NCBI RefSeq assembly: GCF_963662255.1
Contig: NC_085052.1
Span: 16,219,151-16,283,150 of the forward strand
Direction of reading: 5' to 3'
Origin: Cinclus cinclus
Lineage: Eukaryota; Chordata; Aves; Passeriformes; Cinclidae
DNA: 64,000 nucleotides
The notes below the pieces were generated by a model. The model worked only from the letters and a program-made list of their open reading frames with translations, was not told the DNA's origin and searched no databases. Position 1 is the stretch's first letter. Each line of letters opens with the position of its first letter. A program made the position numbers and the translations under genes. Positions 14,661 to 26,941 of this stretch are shown here, piece by piece.

Positions 14661-15033
14661 AGAATAAGAGAATAATTCGGTTGGAAAAGACCTCTAAGAT
14701 AATTGAGCCCAACCATTAACCCAGCACCGTTAGGATCATCACTAAACCATGTCCTTAAGTGTCACACCTACATGACTTTTAAACATCCCCAGGGATGGTG
14801 GTTCAACTACCTCCCTGGGCAGCCTGTTCCAATGCTTGACTAGCCTTTCAGTGATGATGCTTTTCCTAATATCCAACCTAAACATCCCGTGCCACAACTT
14901 GAGGCTATCTGCTCTCATCCTACCACTTGATATCGGGAAAGAGAAGCTTTACACCCACGTCACTACAACCTCCTTTCAGATATTTGTAGAGTGAGAAGGT
15001 CTCCCTTCAGCCCCATGTTGTCCAGACTATACC
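14661..15033 (-). mobile_element. CR1 LINE 3' fragment
   Basis: In plus-strand reading the order is AATTCGGTTGGAAAAGACCT, GAGCCCAACCATTAACCCAG, CACTAAACCATGTCC, CATCCCCAGGGATGG, TCCCTGGGCAGCCTGTTCCA, then a TCTCATCCTACCACTTG block and GTCTCCCTTCAGCCCC. This is the reverse complement of the distal ORF2 and 3'UTR of avian CR1. The copy is about 370 bp, 5'-truncated and degraded, so it is not mobile. Confidence 0.9.
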
Positions 15034-17505
15034 TTAGGTAGCTGAGGGAACTGGGGTGGTTGACACATGCCAACCACACAAATACCTTTTATAGCAAGCG
15101 GATTGTTTGAGTTTTGAAGCGCGCTGGCATCCAGCATACAAACTGCTTCATTACTGCCCAGCAGCAGGGCAGACAAGACCATACATTAATGAATGCATTA
15201 GGCAATGGGAGCAATGCAGACAGGACAGAGCTCTGCAAGGTCTGAGGCCTGACCACAGCCAAGCCTAGATTGCCTATTCCTACAGCTGGCCTTCAGGAAG
15301 TTTAGACCAACCAGTGTCACCCATAAGCAAGAGGCAGCCAACAAGGAAGGTTTGATCATGTAGCATGATAAAAAGACACTCTTTCGACTTACCCAACAGC
15401 ACATTAAATGAAACTTCCCATATATAACAATGGAAACTGAACATAGTTTCTTAATAAAGGAGTACCTTGGAGAAGAGAGAAAAAATTGTAGAAAAGTGCT
15501 CCTCTAGGCTACAGCTATTTTTTTCAGTCAGGCCATAAGAAAGCAGGAAAGGAATTTAGAAGAACACCAGTCTAAGTGTTTGGCTCTCAGAAGTTCTGAA
15601 AGAATAAATTCATCTATGACCATGAAAACTAGTTTTCTACTAATTGAAGTCATAAGTTCAGCCACACAACATCCACTCTCTTCTTTACACTGTAACGCCA
15701 ACATCAAGCCAGAAGCAAAATGCTCTGCAGGTGGCTTGCACAGCTGACTGGTTTCTGAAAACACAGAGCCAAATTATCAGACTCTTTTTGCAGGCTCTCC
15801 TTGTGTTCAGACTTCACTCAAAAATCTCCAGGATTTTTATGCTGGAGCTCTCTGAAACTCTGGGAGGTTCGACTGCACCTGGGTAACAGGCTGCAGAACT
15901 AGAGAGATGAAGCAGAAACCATGTTCTGCTTCCTTAGAAAGCAATAATAAAAAGACAGATGTACACACAGAGGTGTTAAAAGCAATGCTAAGCATCCAGT
16001 TCAATGAAGCTAGTCCCTTCCCAGCTGAACAACAAACAAGATCAATTATGATAAAAAAGGATAGACTTTATATCATAAACATCTCAGTAGTTCCAAGAAA
16101 TTGAAGAGAAGAGTAACAATTTTTGCATCCCTGTGAATGAAATGTGACCAAAAACCCTTACACCCCTTTTTTATTCTTAAGCAATCAGGACAAAATAACC
16201 TAATGAATAACTGAACAGCCAAGAGAGCAAAAGCATAAAACTAACATTTTCTTAGAGGCCAGCTGTGATTTAAGTGATCTCCCTTGGGTGTTATTTCCCA
16301 TGTAAAACATTCTTCTTATTCTTCTTTTAGTCATAGCCTATTCAGAAGAGAGGTTCCATTCACTTTGACACACTACTCTCAATATACTCTGTAAGAAACC
16401 CTGTGACCCCAAATAAGCACAAGAGACCAAGGAATGAAAAGACCTTCTGCAAAACGAAGGTGTGGGGGAGGGAGAAGATGCTTTCAGATTAAGTTTAAAT
16501 GCCTCTGTAGAACACTTCTTAGCAAAACAAGCTATGATTCCAACAGTTTACTGCACACAAAACAGCAATTTAAGCTGTTTGGCTTGAAAAAGCCCACACA
16601 GTCCCCCACCAAAAAAAAAAAAAAAAAACCACCACTACAGCATTCATTTAATGAGAACTTACTTCACGAAAACTCACATTAGGATTACAAAACTCCTAGT
16701 GCATATATATGCACCAGAAATACAGACTATAACACTGTCCATTACACTATCCACAAGGAGTGTGGAAAAAAAATGCTAATAATACTTCAGAATTATAGAT
16801 TGATGAGGACTATGTGTATGGCTCTAAGGTTTTTAGAACTGACATCTATTTAGTCAGCTTTTTTCCTTGAGGGGATAGCTGGGGAAAGACTTGCTGCAGA
16901 CAGAAGTTGGAGTAATGTGGCCTTCTTAAACCTATCTAGAATTAAATCAACATAGCATTCTTCTGCTTGAACTCCTGAAAGACTATTTTTGCTAATTAAC
17001 AGACATTCTAACTACATTGATTCTATGGGTGCATAACATCTTATCTATGGTGAAATACCCATTGAACAACAGAAGCACAAAATAAATCATTCTTCACAAA
17101 TGAGAACGATCTACAGAAGAGCTTCTGAACATGATAATATGAATGCAATTTCCTGTTTTTATCAAGCTACTTATGTCTCTAACTCCAAAAAAAAGCATAC
17201 TCTTTGAAGTTACCTACAGATTTGGGTCCAGGTACTCTTGCTTACTTTCTGCAGTCAGCTTTAATTCAATTATACATATCCATTTGTTCACTTAGGTTAC
17301 AAGACTACTAACAGAAAGCAAAACCAACTGCACTCAAAAACAAAAAGATGAAGGGAGCCCTCACAGTTTCTGGGGGAAGATTTTATGTATTCCCTTGACT
17401 CTTCTCTCTAATTATCTTTCCAATATATTGACAGTATATCTGTACTTTTTAAAATCTGGTTTGTGTTAATCTGGGCAATATAAAAACAACACCAAAATTA
17501 AAAAT

Positions 17506-17531
17506 AAAAAAAAAAAAAAAAAAAAAAAAAA
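17506..17531. repeat. Poly-A run (26 A)
   Basis: An uninterrupted run of 26 A follows an A-rich lead-in and is followed by ACC and another A stretch. It may be an old retroposon tail, but I do not recognise an element beside it. Confidence 0.7.
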
Positions 17532-19663
17532 CCAAAAAAACCCCAAGCTTTTTCCAGTAAGATCTGATCAAGATATAGGCAATACTGGAATAGAAATTAA
17601 GCACTGTGAAGTGACCACATCAATCTCTCCTCCTATCTTTACATGAACAGAAGATTAGAAGACCTGCCCCAACTAGGACAGCTCATTCCCACTTGATTAG
17701 TTTTTGACCAAACATCCACTAAACAGTTCTTCTCCATAGGTGCACAGTACATCCCTTGAAGTTTCATTATGCTTTATGCATGCAGAGCTTTTCCCTAAGA
17801 GAAAAGTTGATTCTGGTACTAAACCTTCACAAGCCCCACCTAGGTAGATGCCTAAGTAGTGCAAAAAGCTGCAAGTGCTACTTAGTAATAAATTGAAACA
17901 CAAACTACAGAGCTAGAGACACTACTGTGTACTCAGTAACAATACTCAGTCAACCTCCCTGCAACCCTCCACAGTCTCTGCCAAGGACATTTGTAAGGCA
18001 AGATTAGCAGCTTTTGAAGGACTACCTGCTCTTGGAACCACAGGGCTGTGTTTATAATTGAGACAAAGATGTGAGCTTCACTAATTTCTTAATGCTTTGT
18101 GCCTACAAATACTGGCTTCTTGCTAACATTTTTCAAAACTTCTGGAAAATAAACACAACCACTCTGGGCAATGAAGGAAGTGTGAGACTAAAGACAGTTT
18201 CCACAAGAATATGTGTGCCAACTAGCCTTAAATGCTTATAACCACTTATACCTATTTCTCACAGCACAACCCAAAGACCTACAAGAAGTGGCAGTTACAA
18301 ATTAATCTCATTGTGAATCTTTGGTGAATCAAGTACTTGGAAAAATAGTGCTCTACTACAAAAAATGCAAATATCACTGTTGTCAACAGTGAGCTTTGAA
18401 TCCAGGAATGAGAAACTTTGCAACTACCAGATACCTAGCAAATACACAATTCAGAAAGGTACAGTGTCTACACAAGCTAAAAAGATGCCTGGTGCCTACC
18501 TATAGAACTATGAAGTAAAACTCATCTTTAGAAGAGGTTCAGAATCAGAGTCTTTATCTCAGCCCTGGAATACTTGCTGCTGCTTGACCTCTTTGGTTTA
18601 CTGTTCTGCTCTGTCCCCCAAAGCAGCACATTTAGAGCATACTGTAGTCAAGGTAATCATCATGGCTTTAATTCAACTGTCCATGCAATGTTCCTGCTCA
18701 CTGAACCACTAGGGCTACCCAAAAGTGATCCAATAACCCAAGAACAGAGCATTGCCTTTGTAAGCTGTTATGTAAGACCACAAACCTTAAGAACAATGCC
18801 TATATATGAGTACATCACAAATCATACATAGGACTACAAGGCAGTGACAGGTGACTTCCAAGAAGCCATTTATTGCTCTGACCAAAACTGTAGCACAGTG
18901 GACACAAGTGACCAGAGCCATGCAATTTTCCTTGCCATGACACTCCGCTCAACATACTGATCTGCTTGTGGCATCCCACTTCACACATGGAGAAAAAAGA
19001 AGAAGAGCAAAACCAATGATTTCTCACTTAAAATTTGTTAGTATTGATTTGACAGGCACAAATACAACTTAAGATCCCAGGGCCATGTATCATACCTAAT
19101 ACCAGAAAGAAAGGCTCTAGTGACCAATGCAAACTTTCCCAGGATCATAAAATAATTATTAATGACAATCTCAAGGGCACATCCACTCTCCCTGTCACAG
19201 AGTTTGGATAAGATGCCTCTGATGACAGCTGCTTGCTTTTTCACCCACCTCACCAGTTTTATCCCTGGTTCAGTGAATGCCAACAGCCAATTAACATGGA
19301 TTATTTCAAAGAACTATGAAGCAGGTCAGTCTGATAACTGCAGAGCTGGGAACAAGCTGGAACAGCTGGAAACAGCAGCCTCCTAACCCAGATCTGTCTG
19401 ATCAAACTGTTCAGTCACAGCAATTATAACAATAAAGCTGAAGGCAGGAGGACTTCCCTCTTGCCTTCTCTCTTTTTTAAATTAAGTATCCACAAGAAAC
19501 GTCCAGCTTTTAGAATCTCCTTATCATTATGGCTATCAGAAAACACAATGGGAAGATACCAAATTGTAGACAGCTTGCAATCTCAACATAGAGCATTACA
19601 AGCAAAACATCCTAAATAAGATACTCCAGGTCACTAGGCTATCTGTGTAGCACATCCAGTACC

Positions 19664-19746
19664 TTTTTTTTTTTTTTTTTTTTACATTGTGGGACCAGCT
19701 ACACACTCTGACAAAAAACAAATGAGTTGCTCTCTCTCTCTCTCTC
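19664..19746. repeat. Poly-T run and (TC)n microsatellite
   Basis: Twenty T occupy 19664-19683. A separate TC dinucleotide run of about eight units occupies 19730-19746. Both are simple repeats in TBC1D12 intron 1. Confidence 0.8.
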
Positions 19747-20502
19747 AGGCACACAGCCACTCAGTACAACTCAAACTCTGGGGAGCAGCATCATTTATGA
19801 GTTTATGCACATTCAAAAATACAAGCAACCTTCTCCTAAGAACAAGAAGGCAGAGTTACTACAAACATAGGACAATTTTTTAACATCATTTCAGCTCTCA
19901 TTACTGATATCCTCTTTTTCAGAGCTACAGGATAACCCACTTACATTGGCAACTGGCAGCTTTGAATGAATCTGGGCATCTTAAAATAAAAGGGAGAAAT
20001 CTAAACTTTTGAAATATCAGTTCAGAAGACAAGAACTTATTACTGAAAAAGTTACAAAAGTTTTATTACCACTTTTCATAACAACAGATATTACCCATTC
20101 TAGTATTTATGTATCTAGAGATAAATCTATCAAGCAAGAGAAGTTTGAATTTGATTTTAAATAAAATCATTGGAAGTCTTCATTAGTCAATCTCATTTTG
20201 GCTGATGAGATTAAATCACCTGTAACTAAGGCTCTTCTATGGATGTATATGCAGAACTTAAGGTAGCCAGTACTGCTCACCAGGCAAAAGGCACCAACCA
20301 GAGGCACAGCCAGCTGGGCTAGCCAGGCACTGTGAAATAGGATTTCCTGAGAGCCACTCTTTCACTGAGTGTCTGCACTATAGCTTTTGTCAGGACAGAA
20401 ACAATTAAACTTTTTCATCTATTACACAAGCCTCTACTAAAACCAGCAAATACCAGTGTATATTGACAACTTCTACTGCACATCAAGTTCAGACTTTTCT
20501 AT

Positions 20503-20858
20503 TGTCTTGGTTTTATCGGGGATAAAGTTAATTTCTTCTTAGTAACTGGTACTGAGCTCTGTTTTGGATTCAGTACCAGAACAATGTTGATAACACATTG
20601 ATGTTTTGTTTGTTGCTAAGTTGTGCTTATCCTAAGTCAAGGACTTTGTGTCTCATGCTCTGCCAGAGAGGAAGTACACAAAAAGCTGGGAGACAGCATA
20701 GCAGGGACAGGTGATCCAAACTGGCCAAAAGGATTCCACACTAAAACCTAATGCCCAGAACATAACTGGGGGAGTTACCCAGAAGGGGCTGATCAGTGTG
20801 TGCAGACAGGGTCTGGCATTAATCAATGGCTGGTGATTGTGTTGTATATCACTTATCA
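20503..20858 (+). mobile_element. Avian ERV solo-LTR remnant (U3 part)
   Basis: The stretch begins TGTCTTGGTTTTATCGGGGA and contains GATAACACATTGATG, TCATGCTCTGCCAGAGAGGA, AAGCTGGGAGACAG, CCAAACTGGCCAAAAGG and CTGGGGGAGTTACCCAG. These are landmarks of a high-copy LTR that I recall from songbird genomes. In that family a TATATAAACTGGGGG box drives transcription; here it reads ACATAACTGGGGG, so it is decayed. No internal retroviral region or second LTR is next to it. The family assignment is from memory. Confidence 0.65.
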
Positions 20859-20910
20859 CAAATTTTACTGGTCAACATGTTCAAGTGGTGAGGCAAAACA
20901 AAGGTAGTAT

Positions 20911-21012
20911 CACAGGATCAAGTCCAGCTCTAAATGAACGGCCCAGACAGAGATTCAATTCACAACTGCGGCCTTATTAGCACCATGGTCCAACTAACTG
21001 AGCTACTCTCAT
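20911..21012 (-). mobile_element. tRNA-Ile-derived SINE (TguSINE1-like)
   Basis: Read on the minus strand, 21012-20940 resembles tRNA-Ile(AAU). TAGCTCAGTTAGTTGGA is the A box and D arm, CATGGTGCTAATAAGGCC is the anticodon arm with AAU, and a degraded T arm ends at GGGCC. Directly after comes TTCATTTAGAGCTGGACTTG then ATCCTGTG, which resembles the CR1-derived tail (GAGTTGGACTNGATGATCC). A tRNA-Ile head fused to a CR1 tail is the structure of passerine TguSINE1. The T loop reads TTGAATC instead of TTCGATC and stems are mismatched, so it is not a working tRNA gene. Confidence 0.75.
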
Positions 21013-21869
21013 ACAACATACAATGCTGCAGTCCACAGAACATAGGGAAAAAGGAAAAAAGCATGGGAGGGAAGAACACTAATACGGAATAGTAGGAATA
21101 GCAGGACACCTCTCAGTCCATTCCTAAAACAAAGTACGCGCACCAAACTTACCCTTCAACTGCTATTATACTTATTCTCAAGAATCCATCTCTCCCTGAG
21201 AGTTGGCAGAGGGAGCCCATTTCTCAATTTGGGATCCCATTTTGAAATCAAACCTCTCACATCTCCATTCTTCAGTTAATAGATTAATCTTATTCTGTCA
21301 TCTTAAAACACTTAGAGACCTACTGTCCTATCAGAGTGACTTGCACAACAACTATAACCCCTTGGTTTGGGATGCTTAAAACTGCTGGAAATTAAACTCT
21401 TCATTTCCAACATAACAAAGGTAAAATAGAGCGTGCTATAAATTATTATAGTCCAGCTGCACCGCCTGTATAGTATGCTAACGCAGCAGAGATCCTAAGC
21501 GACAAAGCTGGATGCCACACAGCTTTTGATTTTGTGCTAGAAACTTATCAGAAGGAAACTCAAGCACAAAGCATAGTCCCCGAAGTTTTCAATACCATAT
21601 TTCGAACTAAATAAGTAAACTCTTTTACAGCGTCAACAAGTAGCAAAAGCTTCACAACACTTCGCAATTCCCACAACGATTTGAAAGGAGCTTCCAATAC
21701 CGACAACTTTCACTTTATTCTCCAAGAGGTTTAATGAGTACCACTGTGGTCATTCAGTAATATGCCCTGGTACAGGAAGCAAATTTCAGTTTGAAGTCCA
21801 TATAGTTCGTAGCAGTAAAAGAGCGTTTATCATCTTCCTGTCACGTCCAAAGCCTCTATCCTGCCCTAA

Positions 21870-23460
21870 AGTACCCGCTTGCTAGCGAAAGGGCCCGTCA
21901 GGGTCGGAATCGCTTTCCGTGCGACCCGCGGTCCGAGCCCGCTGACCCGACACACTCCGGGACCCGCTCCGGCACACCTGCACCCCCTCGCCCAGGCTCT
22001 GCCGGGCACGGCCTCACGGGCCCCGCCGCCGGCTCCTTTACCTGGTGAAGAACTCGGCGAAGCTGCTGCCGGCGCCGGCGATGCCCACCCGGTGCCGGGC
22101 CCTCTCCGCGGGCTCCTGCGGCGGCGGCGCCGGCTCGGCGGGCGCGGTCCCTCCGTGGGGCAGGTGCTCCGGGGCGCTGCGGCGGCGGCTCACCTCGTAC
22201 GTGTTGCGGGAGTTCAGGTTCACGTCCGTGAAGCCGAGGGGACCCGGGGGCAGAGCAGCGGGCTCCGCCCGGTCCCGGCAGGTCCGTGCTCCGGGAGCGG
22301 CCGGCGCCCGGCTGCCGGCGTCGCCCTCCGGGCTGCGGGGCGGAGAGGGACCCTCGGCCGCCGCCCCCCCGCGCCGCTCCGCCTCGCTCCGCAGCCGGCA
22401 GCTCCTCAGCGGCTCTTCCAGGGCGGTTCCCGAGGGGACACCTCCCGCCGGGCAGGGGAGGAAGCCCCCGTTCTGCAGTTTCGCTTCCTCCTCCTCCGGC
22501 CCCGGCTCATCCCGTCTTGCCCGAGGGGGGGGCGGCGGCGGCTCCTGCGGCGGTGGCGGCAGCAGGAAGCCGACGTCCCCGTTGGTCATCCTCCCGCAGG
22601 GGCCCACGGCGCAGGCGGCTCCGTTCGCGGGCTTCTCCGGACGGCGCTTCCCACCCGCCGCCGCGGCGGGGCCGAGCGCCGCCAGGTACCGCTGCAGAAG
22701 CCGCTCCCGCCCCGGCCCGCCGCTCCGCCGGCTCGAGCCCCGGCTCCCATCCCGCTCCCCGTCGTCCTCCTCCTCCTCCGCCGCCTCCTCCTCCGCCGCC
22801 GCCTCCTGCCGGCCCGCGGGAAGCACGGCTGCGCCGCCCGGAGCTCCGGCATCGTCCGGCCCCACCATTTGCCGCCGCGGAGCCCCGGGGGCGCGGCGGG
22901 GGCCGGGGCGCGCGCCTTCCTCCGCACCGGCGGCGCCGCGAGCGCTGGCAGCCGGCGCCGCTCTGCGCGTCGGGCAGCGGCCTCGGCGGGGGCGGGCGGG
23001 CCCGGCACACGCAGGCGCGCGGCGCCGGCGGCGGCCCTTCCCCCCGGAAAGTCACCATAGAGAGGCCGGGCAGGAAGCACCCGCCCGCTCGCCCTCCCGG
23101 CAGGGCCGCACCCGGAACCATAGAGATGGCGCCCAGACAGGCCCCACCCCGCCGAAGGCGCTGTGGAGGCCGCGGCCCCGCTCGCGCTGCCGTACTGCCC
23201 CTGGAGGCTGGCGGCGCGCAGCGTGTGCCGCGTTCCCCCGGCGGCCTCATCCCTCCGCCCCTGCCCCAGAGCCGCTCCGGCTGGGATTGAGCCGTGCTGG
23301 CTCCGCACGGCACACCCCGTGGGCTCCGAGGAGGGCGGCGAAGGGCCCAGGGAGCCCCGGCACCCGCGTCGCCGCGGGGCGGAGCTGTGGGCACGGGCAG
23401 CGCGACATCGCTTTTCGGAGCGGACAGGACCTACCTGAGCTTTGGGGGGGAAAGTGGACA
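21870..23460. promoter_or_regulatory. TBC1D12: CpG island and promoter of TBC1D12
   Basis: About 1.6 kb is very GC- and CpG-rich between AT-rich flanks. It covers TBC1D12 exon 1 and about 600 bp upstream of the start codon. I see no clear TATA box at the expected distance on the minus strand, which fits a CpG-island promoter with dispersed start sites. The transcription start cannot be fixed from sequence. Long open frames on both strands here follow from the scarcity of AT-rich stop codons and are not extra genes. Confidence 0.8.
22042..22868 (-). CDS. TBC1D12: TBC1D12 coding exon 1 (N-terminus)
   Basis: TBC1D12 is a TBC-family protein reported to bind RAB11 on recycling endosomes. This exon encodes its N-terminal 275 residues plus two bases of an Arg codon. 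The start MVGPDDAG matches human MVGPEDAG and has a good context (GGCAAATGG). Visible features are an acidic stretch at about residues 22-40, LLQRYLAALG at 57-66, MTNGDVGFL at 94-102, Pro runs at 104-114, FTDVNLNSRNTYEVSR at 213-228, and the end SSFAEFFT at 268-275. Human counterparts are LLQRYLAAAG, MTNGDSGFL, FSDIHFNSRNTFQVSR and GGFADFFTR. The donor is ACCAG|GTAAAG at 22041. The human exon is longer as I recall it; the region is low-complexity and diverges fast. The TBC domain is off-window. Confidence 0.95.
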
Positions 23461-24812
23461 CGGAGTAAAGGGAAATGAGATCGGCATTTCGAAATCCTGG
23501 GGCGAGTCCTCAACTGAGCAAGGGATGGGATATCATAACTCTTCAGGCTAAGGCTGGGGAGGTGGATGGAGGACATTTACAGGTCCCATCAGCTCTGTTT
23601 CACACCACATTTCTCAGAGGAAAACCGAGTTATTACAGTCCCTTCGGCCCAGCAGGAGAGCAAGGCCACAAGTCACACGCAAAAGAAGAGTCAAAGGGGC
23701 TTCAAGTCCCTGGAGAAGCAGTAATAGCACAGGTCTCACGATTGCTCTTCATCTTAGATGGAGAGCTACCCCTCATCCTAGACAAACACAAAAACCAAGG
23801 CCCCAACCCAACAGGTCGCTCATGCATTCCAACAGTAAATACTCACACGTCGTAGCAAGGGAAGTGGCATTCTCCTGCAAATCCTTGGCCAAAGAAGTTC
23901 TCCATTTAATCACCCCACCTGCTAAGGTGCTCCAGCATGGTGGAGGATCTTGCTTTTAAAGGCAGGCAAGTTGAGCATGCCCAGAGGGAGGTGTGACCCG
24001 CCACGGGGAAGGAACAGCCTCTCTTTAGATTTCTTTGTTTTATTTTTCCCCTAAAAATTGTGGGCATTTTGGAAAGAAAGGTTTAAACAGGCATTCTTCA
24101 CCTAAATAAAAAGTTGATTCATTTCATTGTGTTGCGACTTCTTGTTAGCACTTTGCAATATAAAGTCTGGGCTTGGCTCAAATTAAAAAAAAAAGTGATT
24201 TTGTGTTTTCTTGTAATCTTATAACTGTACTTTTGAGGTCAGGTGTGCAACACTGGTGTTACACATGCAACAAGGAAGTCTGATCTCACCGATTTTGACT
24301 TGAGTAACAGGCAGAGGGTTGAGATCTCAAATCTGATTTGACTACCTTGATAGCAGGCATGCAGCCTCATCCAGCTACAGCTGTGCCAAATAAGGGACCG
24401 TTGACCTCAGCTGCTTGAAAAAAATGCCCAATAAATATTTCCAGGATTGCCTATCCTTTGGCCATGGCAGCTGAACTGCTTGTGGGAACTCTTTGGATGA
24501 TACTTTGGTCAAAAGAAACCATTAACAAAGATGAACTAATTAAGCTCTTTTTTGTTAGCTAAAGCTTTCTAATTAAGGTTTTTCATTAATACTGCAGTAG
24601 CAAAGCAGTACCAGATATTAAATAAGTTAAGCAAAATGAAGACTGGCACTGAAGGTGTAATCCAGGTCTGGCTTACGGTGAACTGATTTCAGTCAGTGTA
24701 GCAGGGATAGTTGGTAATTATGCCAGGGGCTTCAAAGGATAGCATACTGTGTTGCACAAAATAAGACTATTTGATTCATTGCATTTGCATTGATTTCCAC
24801 CTCCAGGATTGC

Positions 24813-25012
24813 TGTGGTTTATTCCCAGACAGTAACTAAGGCCCACACAGCCACTCACTCAATCTCCCCGTGGGATGGGGGTGTGTAAAAATGAGGAAAT
24901 CCCTAAGTTGAGATAAAGACATTTTAACAGGTAAAGCAACAGGTGTGCACACAAGCAAAACAAAGCAAGGAATTCATTCAGCACTTCCCATCATCAGGCA
25001 AGTGTTCAGCCA
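24813..25012 (-). mobile_element. Avian ERV LTR remnant (R-U5 part)
   Basis: Plus-strand landmarks are TGTGGTTTATTCCCAG, CCCACACAGCCACTCACTC, GTGGGATGGGGG, GTTGAGATAAAGACATTTTA, ACAGGTAAAGCAA and AAGGAATTCATTCAGC. As I recall them they form the reverse complement of the R-U5 end of the same songbird LTR family seen at 20503. The family poly(A) motif ATTAAA reads GTTAAA here. No internal region is present. Its extent to the right is uncertain. Confidence 0.65.
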
Positions 25013-26928
25013 GTTCAGCTCAGTTTGATTTGAATGAGCAAGGTAGTCTGCAGAATGTTGTGAGCAATCCACAGGGGAGAAGTGGGACTAAAAAGCAGAT
25101 TACGAATGAGGAAATTGTAATTTGTCCCCTAAGACTGAGAAACAACACTAATCTGTAAAAAAGCCCCAACAACAAACAGTACAACTAATAAGCCAATGTC
25201 CATCACTAACTTCTCATTATCGAAAGGACAACATAACAAGGACTCAAGTATTAGTCCAACTCTTGTGCAGTAATTCTGAGTTATTAGGGGAGGCATATCT
25301 TTGGGATGAAGTGAAAGGTGGGTCACTATAATGGGGAGGGGATCTGAGCCATTTTCTCCTTTCCCTGAGAACATTTCAGCCAGTTGCTCTCCACCTACCT
25401 CTTTTTTGTTTGTATAGGCAGTTTAGAGGACCAAGAACAATTATTCTCTTACGTATTCTATCCACTAATTTTGAATCACATATATTCAGTCTCAACTGGT
25501 TTTGAAGGCTTTAAAAACTTTCTGGTTTTTAGGCAGGATAGCAGTATGGTTCTTAGCCTACAGCAGTACATATTTTTTGTGAGAGCTCATTCAACTGCAG
25601 GGATTTTACTTTGCACTTTTCCTACCAACATATATGGTCACATGCAATGAGAATGTTTACTTTTCTAAAGTTAATATGTCATTGATAAAGATTTGTTAGT
25701 CCTCCCCTATGATGATTACAACAAATTCCTGTCTCGGTCTTGTGCTGTTTGCTTACTGTGTCATTAATACTAATAAAATCACTTCTGTGGCTGATAAAGC
25801 AAAATCAGGGGAAAAAAAAGGTGATTCTTGGGAATTTTTCTTTCAATTTTTTTTCACCAAGTCATATTTGATTTATCTTCTGTAATAAAATTTTACAATA
25901 ATATTGTAATACACATTGGGGGCTATGAAAACAGGAATCTGTCTTTTCATTCTCCAAACACATCCTATTCATAAGGTAAGTTCACATAAAATATTTTGGA
26001 ATAATCTAGTTGATCTGATTTTAATCTGCCCTGAACCTACAGATGTTATATAGGAATGCACAGCATGACTCTAAAATGTTGCCAAGACAGAATTCAAGAG
26101 CACCCTGGACCTGATATTCAATCTGATAAATTTACTAGCAAGAGAAGTCCTCTAAGAAAAGAAGTCCAGTGAAATGTAACTTGAAATAGTCTTTCCTCCT
26201 GAACTCAGTGAGAACAGAAAGAGGCTTAGGACTATTTGCAGATGAAAACTTTTAATTGGATTTTATTATAAATTATTTTCTTGAGATATGACCAGCATAA
26301 AAGCTTTCAAACCTCTCATAGAAAGTTGAAGAAATTGTCACAGAATGTCCAAGAGCAAACAAGTGAACAGTTTTCAGTGACAATATTGGTGTGAATTGAA
26401 CTTACAGATGAAAATAACCTATTTTTTTGCCATGTTTTTTTGTTTTTACATTACTGTCCTAGCAATTCCATTGGTTTCACAGCACATGAAGCTGGAAGAT
26501 ACAGATACAGGAATAAATATCTGGAAGCAAGAGTTGCCTGCCTCCATTTATAAAGCACTGCTTGTAAATGTTGAACCAGGCCCTAAATAATAGTGAAAAG
26601 GAGTTTATCCTTAAAAGAACAAGTCTCCCTTATCTTAGGCAAACAGAATAAGAGGGAGTGGTTGGAAAGTTGGAAAGGGTAAGGTTCAATCTCCTGCTGT
26701 GTGTTTAAGCTGCACTAAACTGGCAGACAATCCCTCAGGAAATGCTGCAGCCAGGCACAGCCAGTAGGAGTAGGACTAATCACAGGCAGTGTAAAAGGGG
26801 AGAAACTTTTAAAAAGTGTTATTTATTAAGGACATTTGTTAATTACATTTGCTGAGAAATGTTTGTCTGTTTGTACAAACCAACATGCAACATTTAGTAC
26901 CATGGGTGAACAGGAATGAGGGAAATGA

Positions 26929-26941
26929 GGGGGGGGGGGGG
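26929..26941. repeat. Poly-G run (13 G)
   Basis: Thirteen consecutive G follow GGAAATGA and precede AAGAAGAGG. Such runs are prone to sequencing error and may form G-quadruplexes. Confidence 0.8.

Larger units (their letters stand above)
6244..22041 (-). other. TBC1D12: TBC1D12 intron 1
   Basis: This 15.8-kb intron joins phase-2 exon 1 to exon 2. Recognised contents are a CR1 copy (14661-15033), an LTR remnant (20503-20858), a tRNA-derived SINE (20911-21012), A/T homopolymer runs, and CA and TC microsatellites. The open frames in it are short, low-complexity or repeat-derived, and none resembles a known protein. The last 150 bp before exon 1 rise in GC as the CpG island begins. Confidence 0.85.

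Noticed and set aside
20940..21012. Functional tRNA-Ile gene
   Set aside because: The T loop and several stem pairs are mutated, and a CR1-like tail follows directly. A SINE fits better.
21879..23576. Several open frames of 270-480 codons on both strands across the CpG island
   Set aside because: Only the minus frame at 22868-22042 matches a known protein (TBC1D12). The others are low-complexity Arg/Pro/Ala/Gly translations expected where AT-rich stop codons are scarce.
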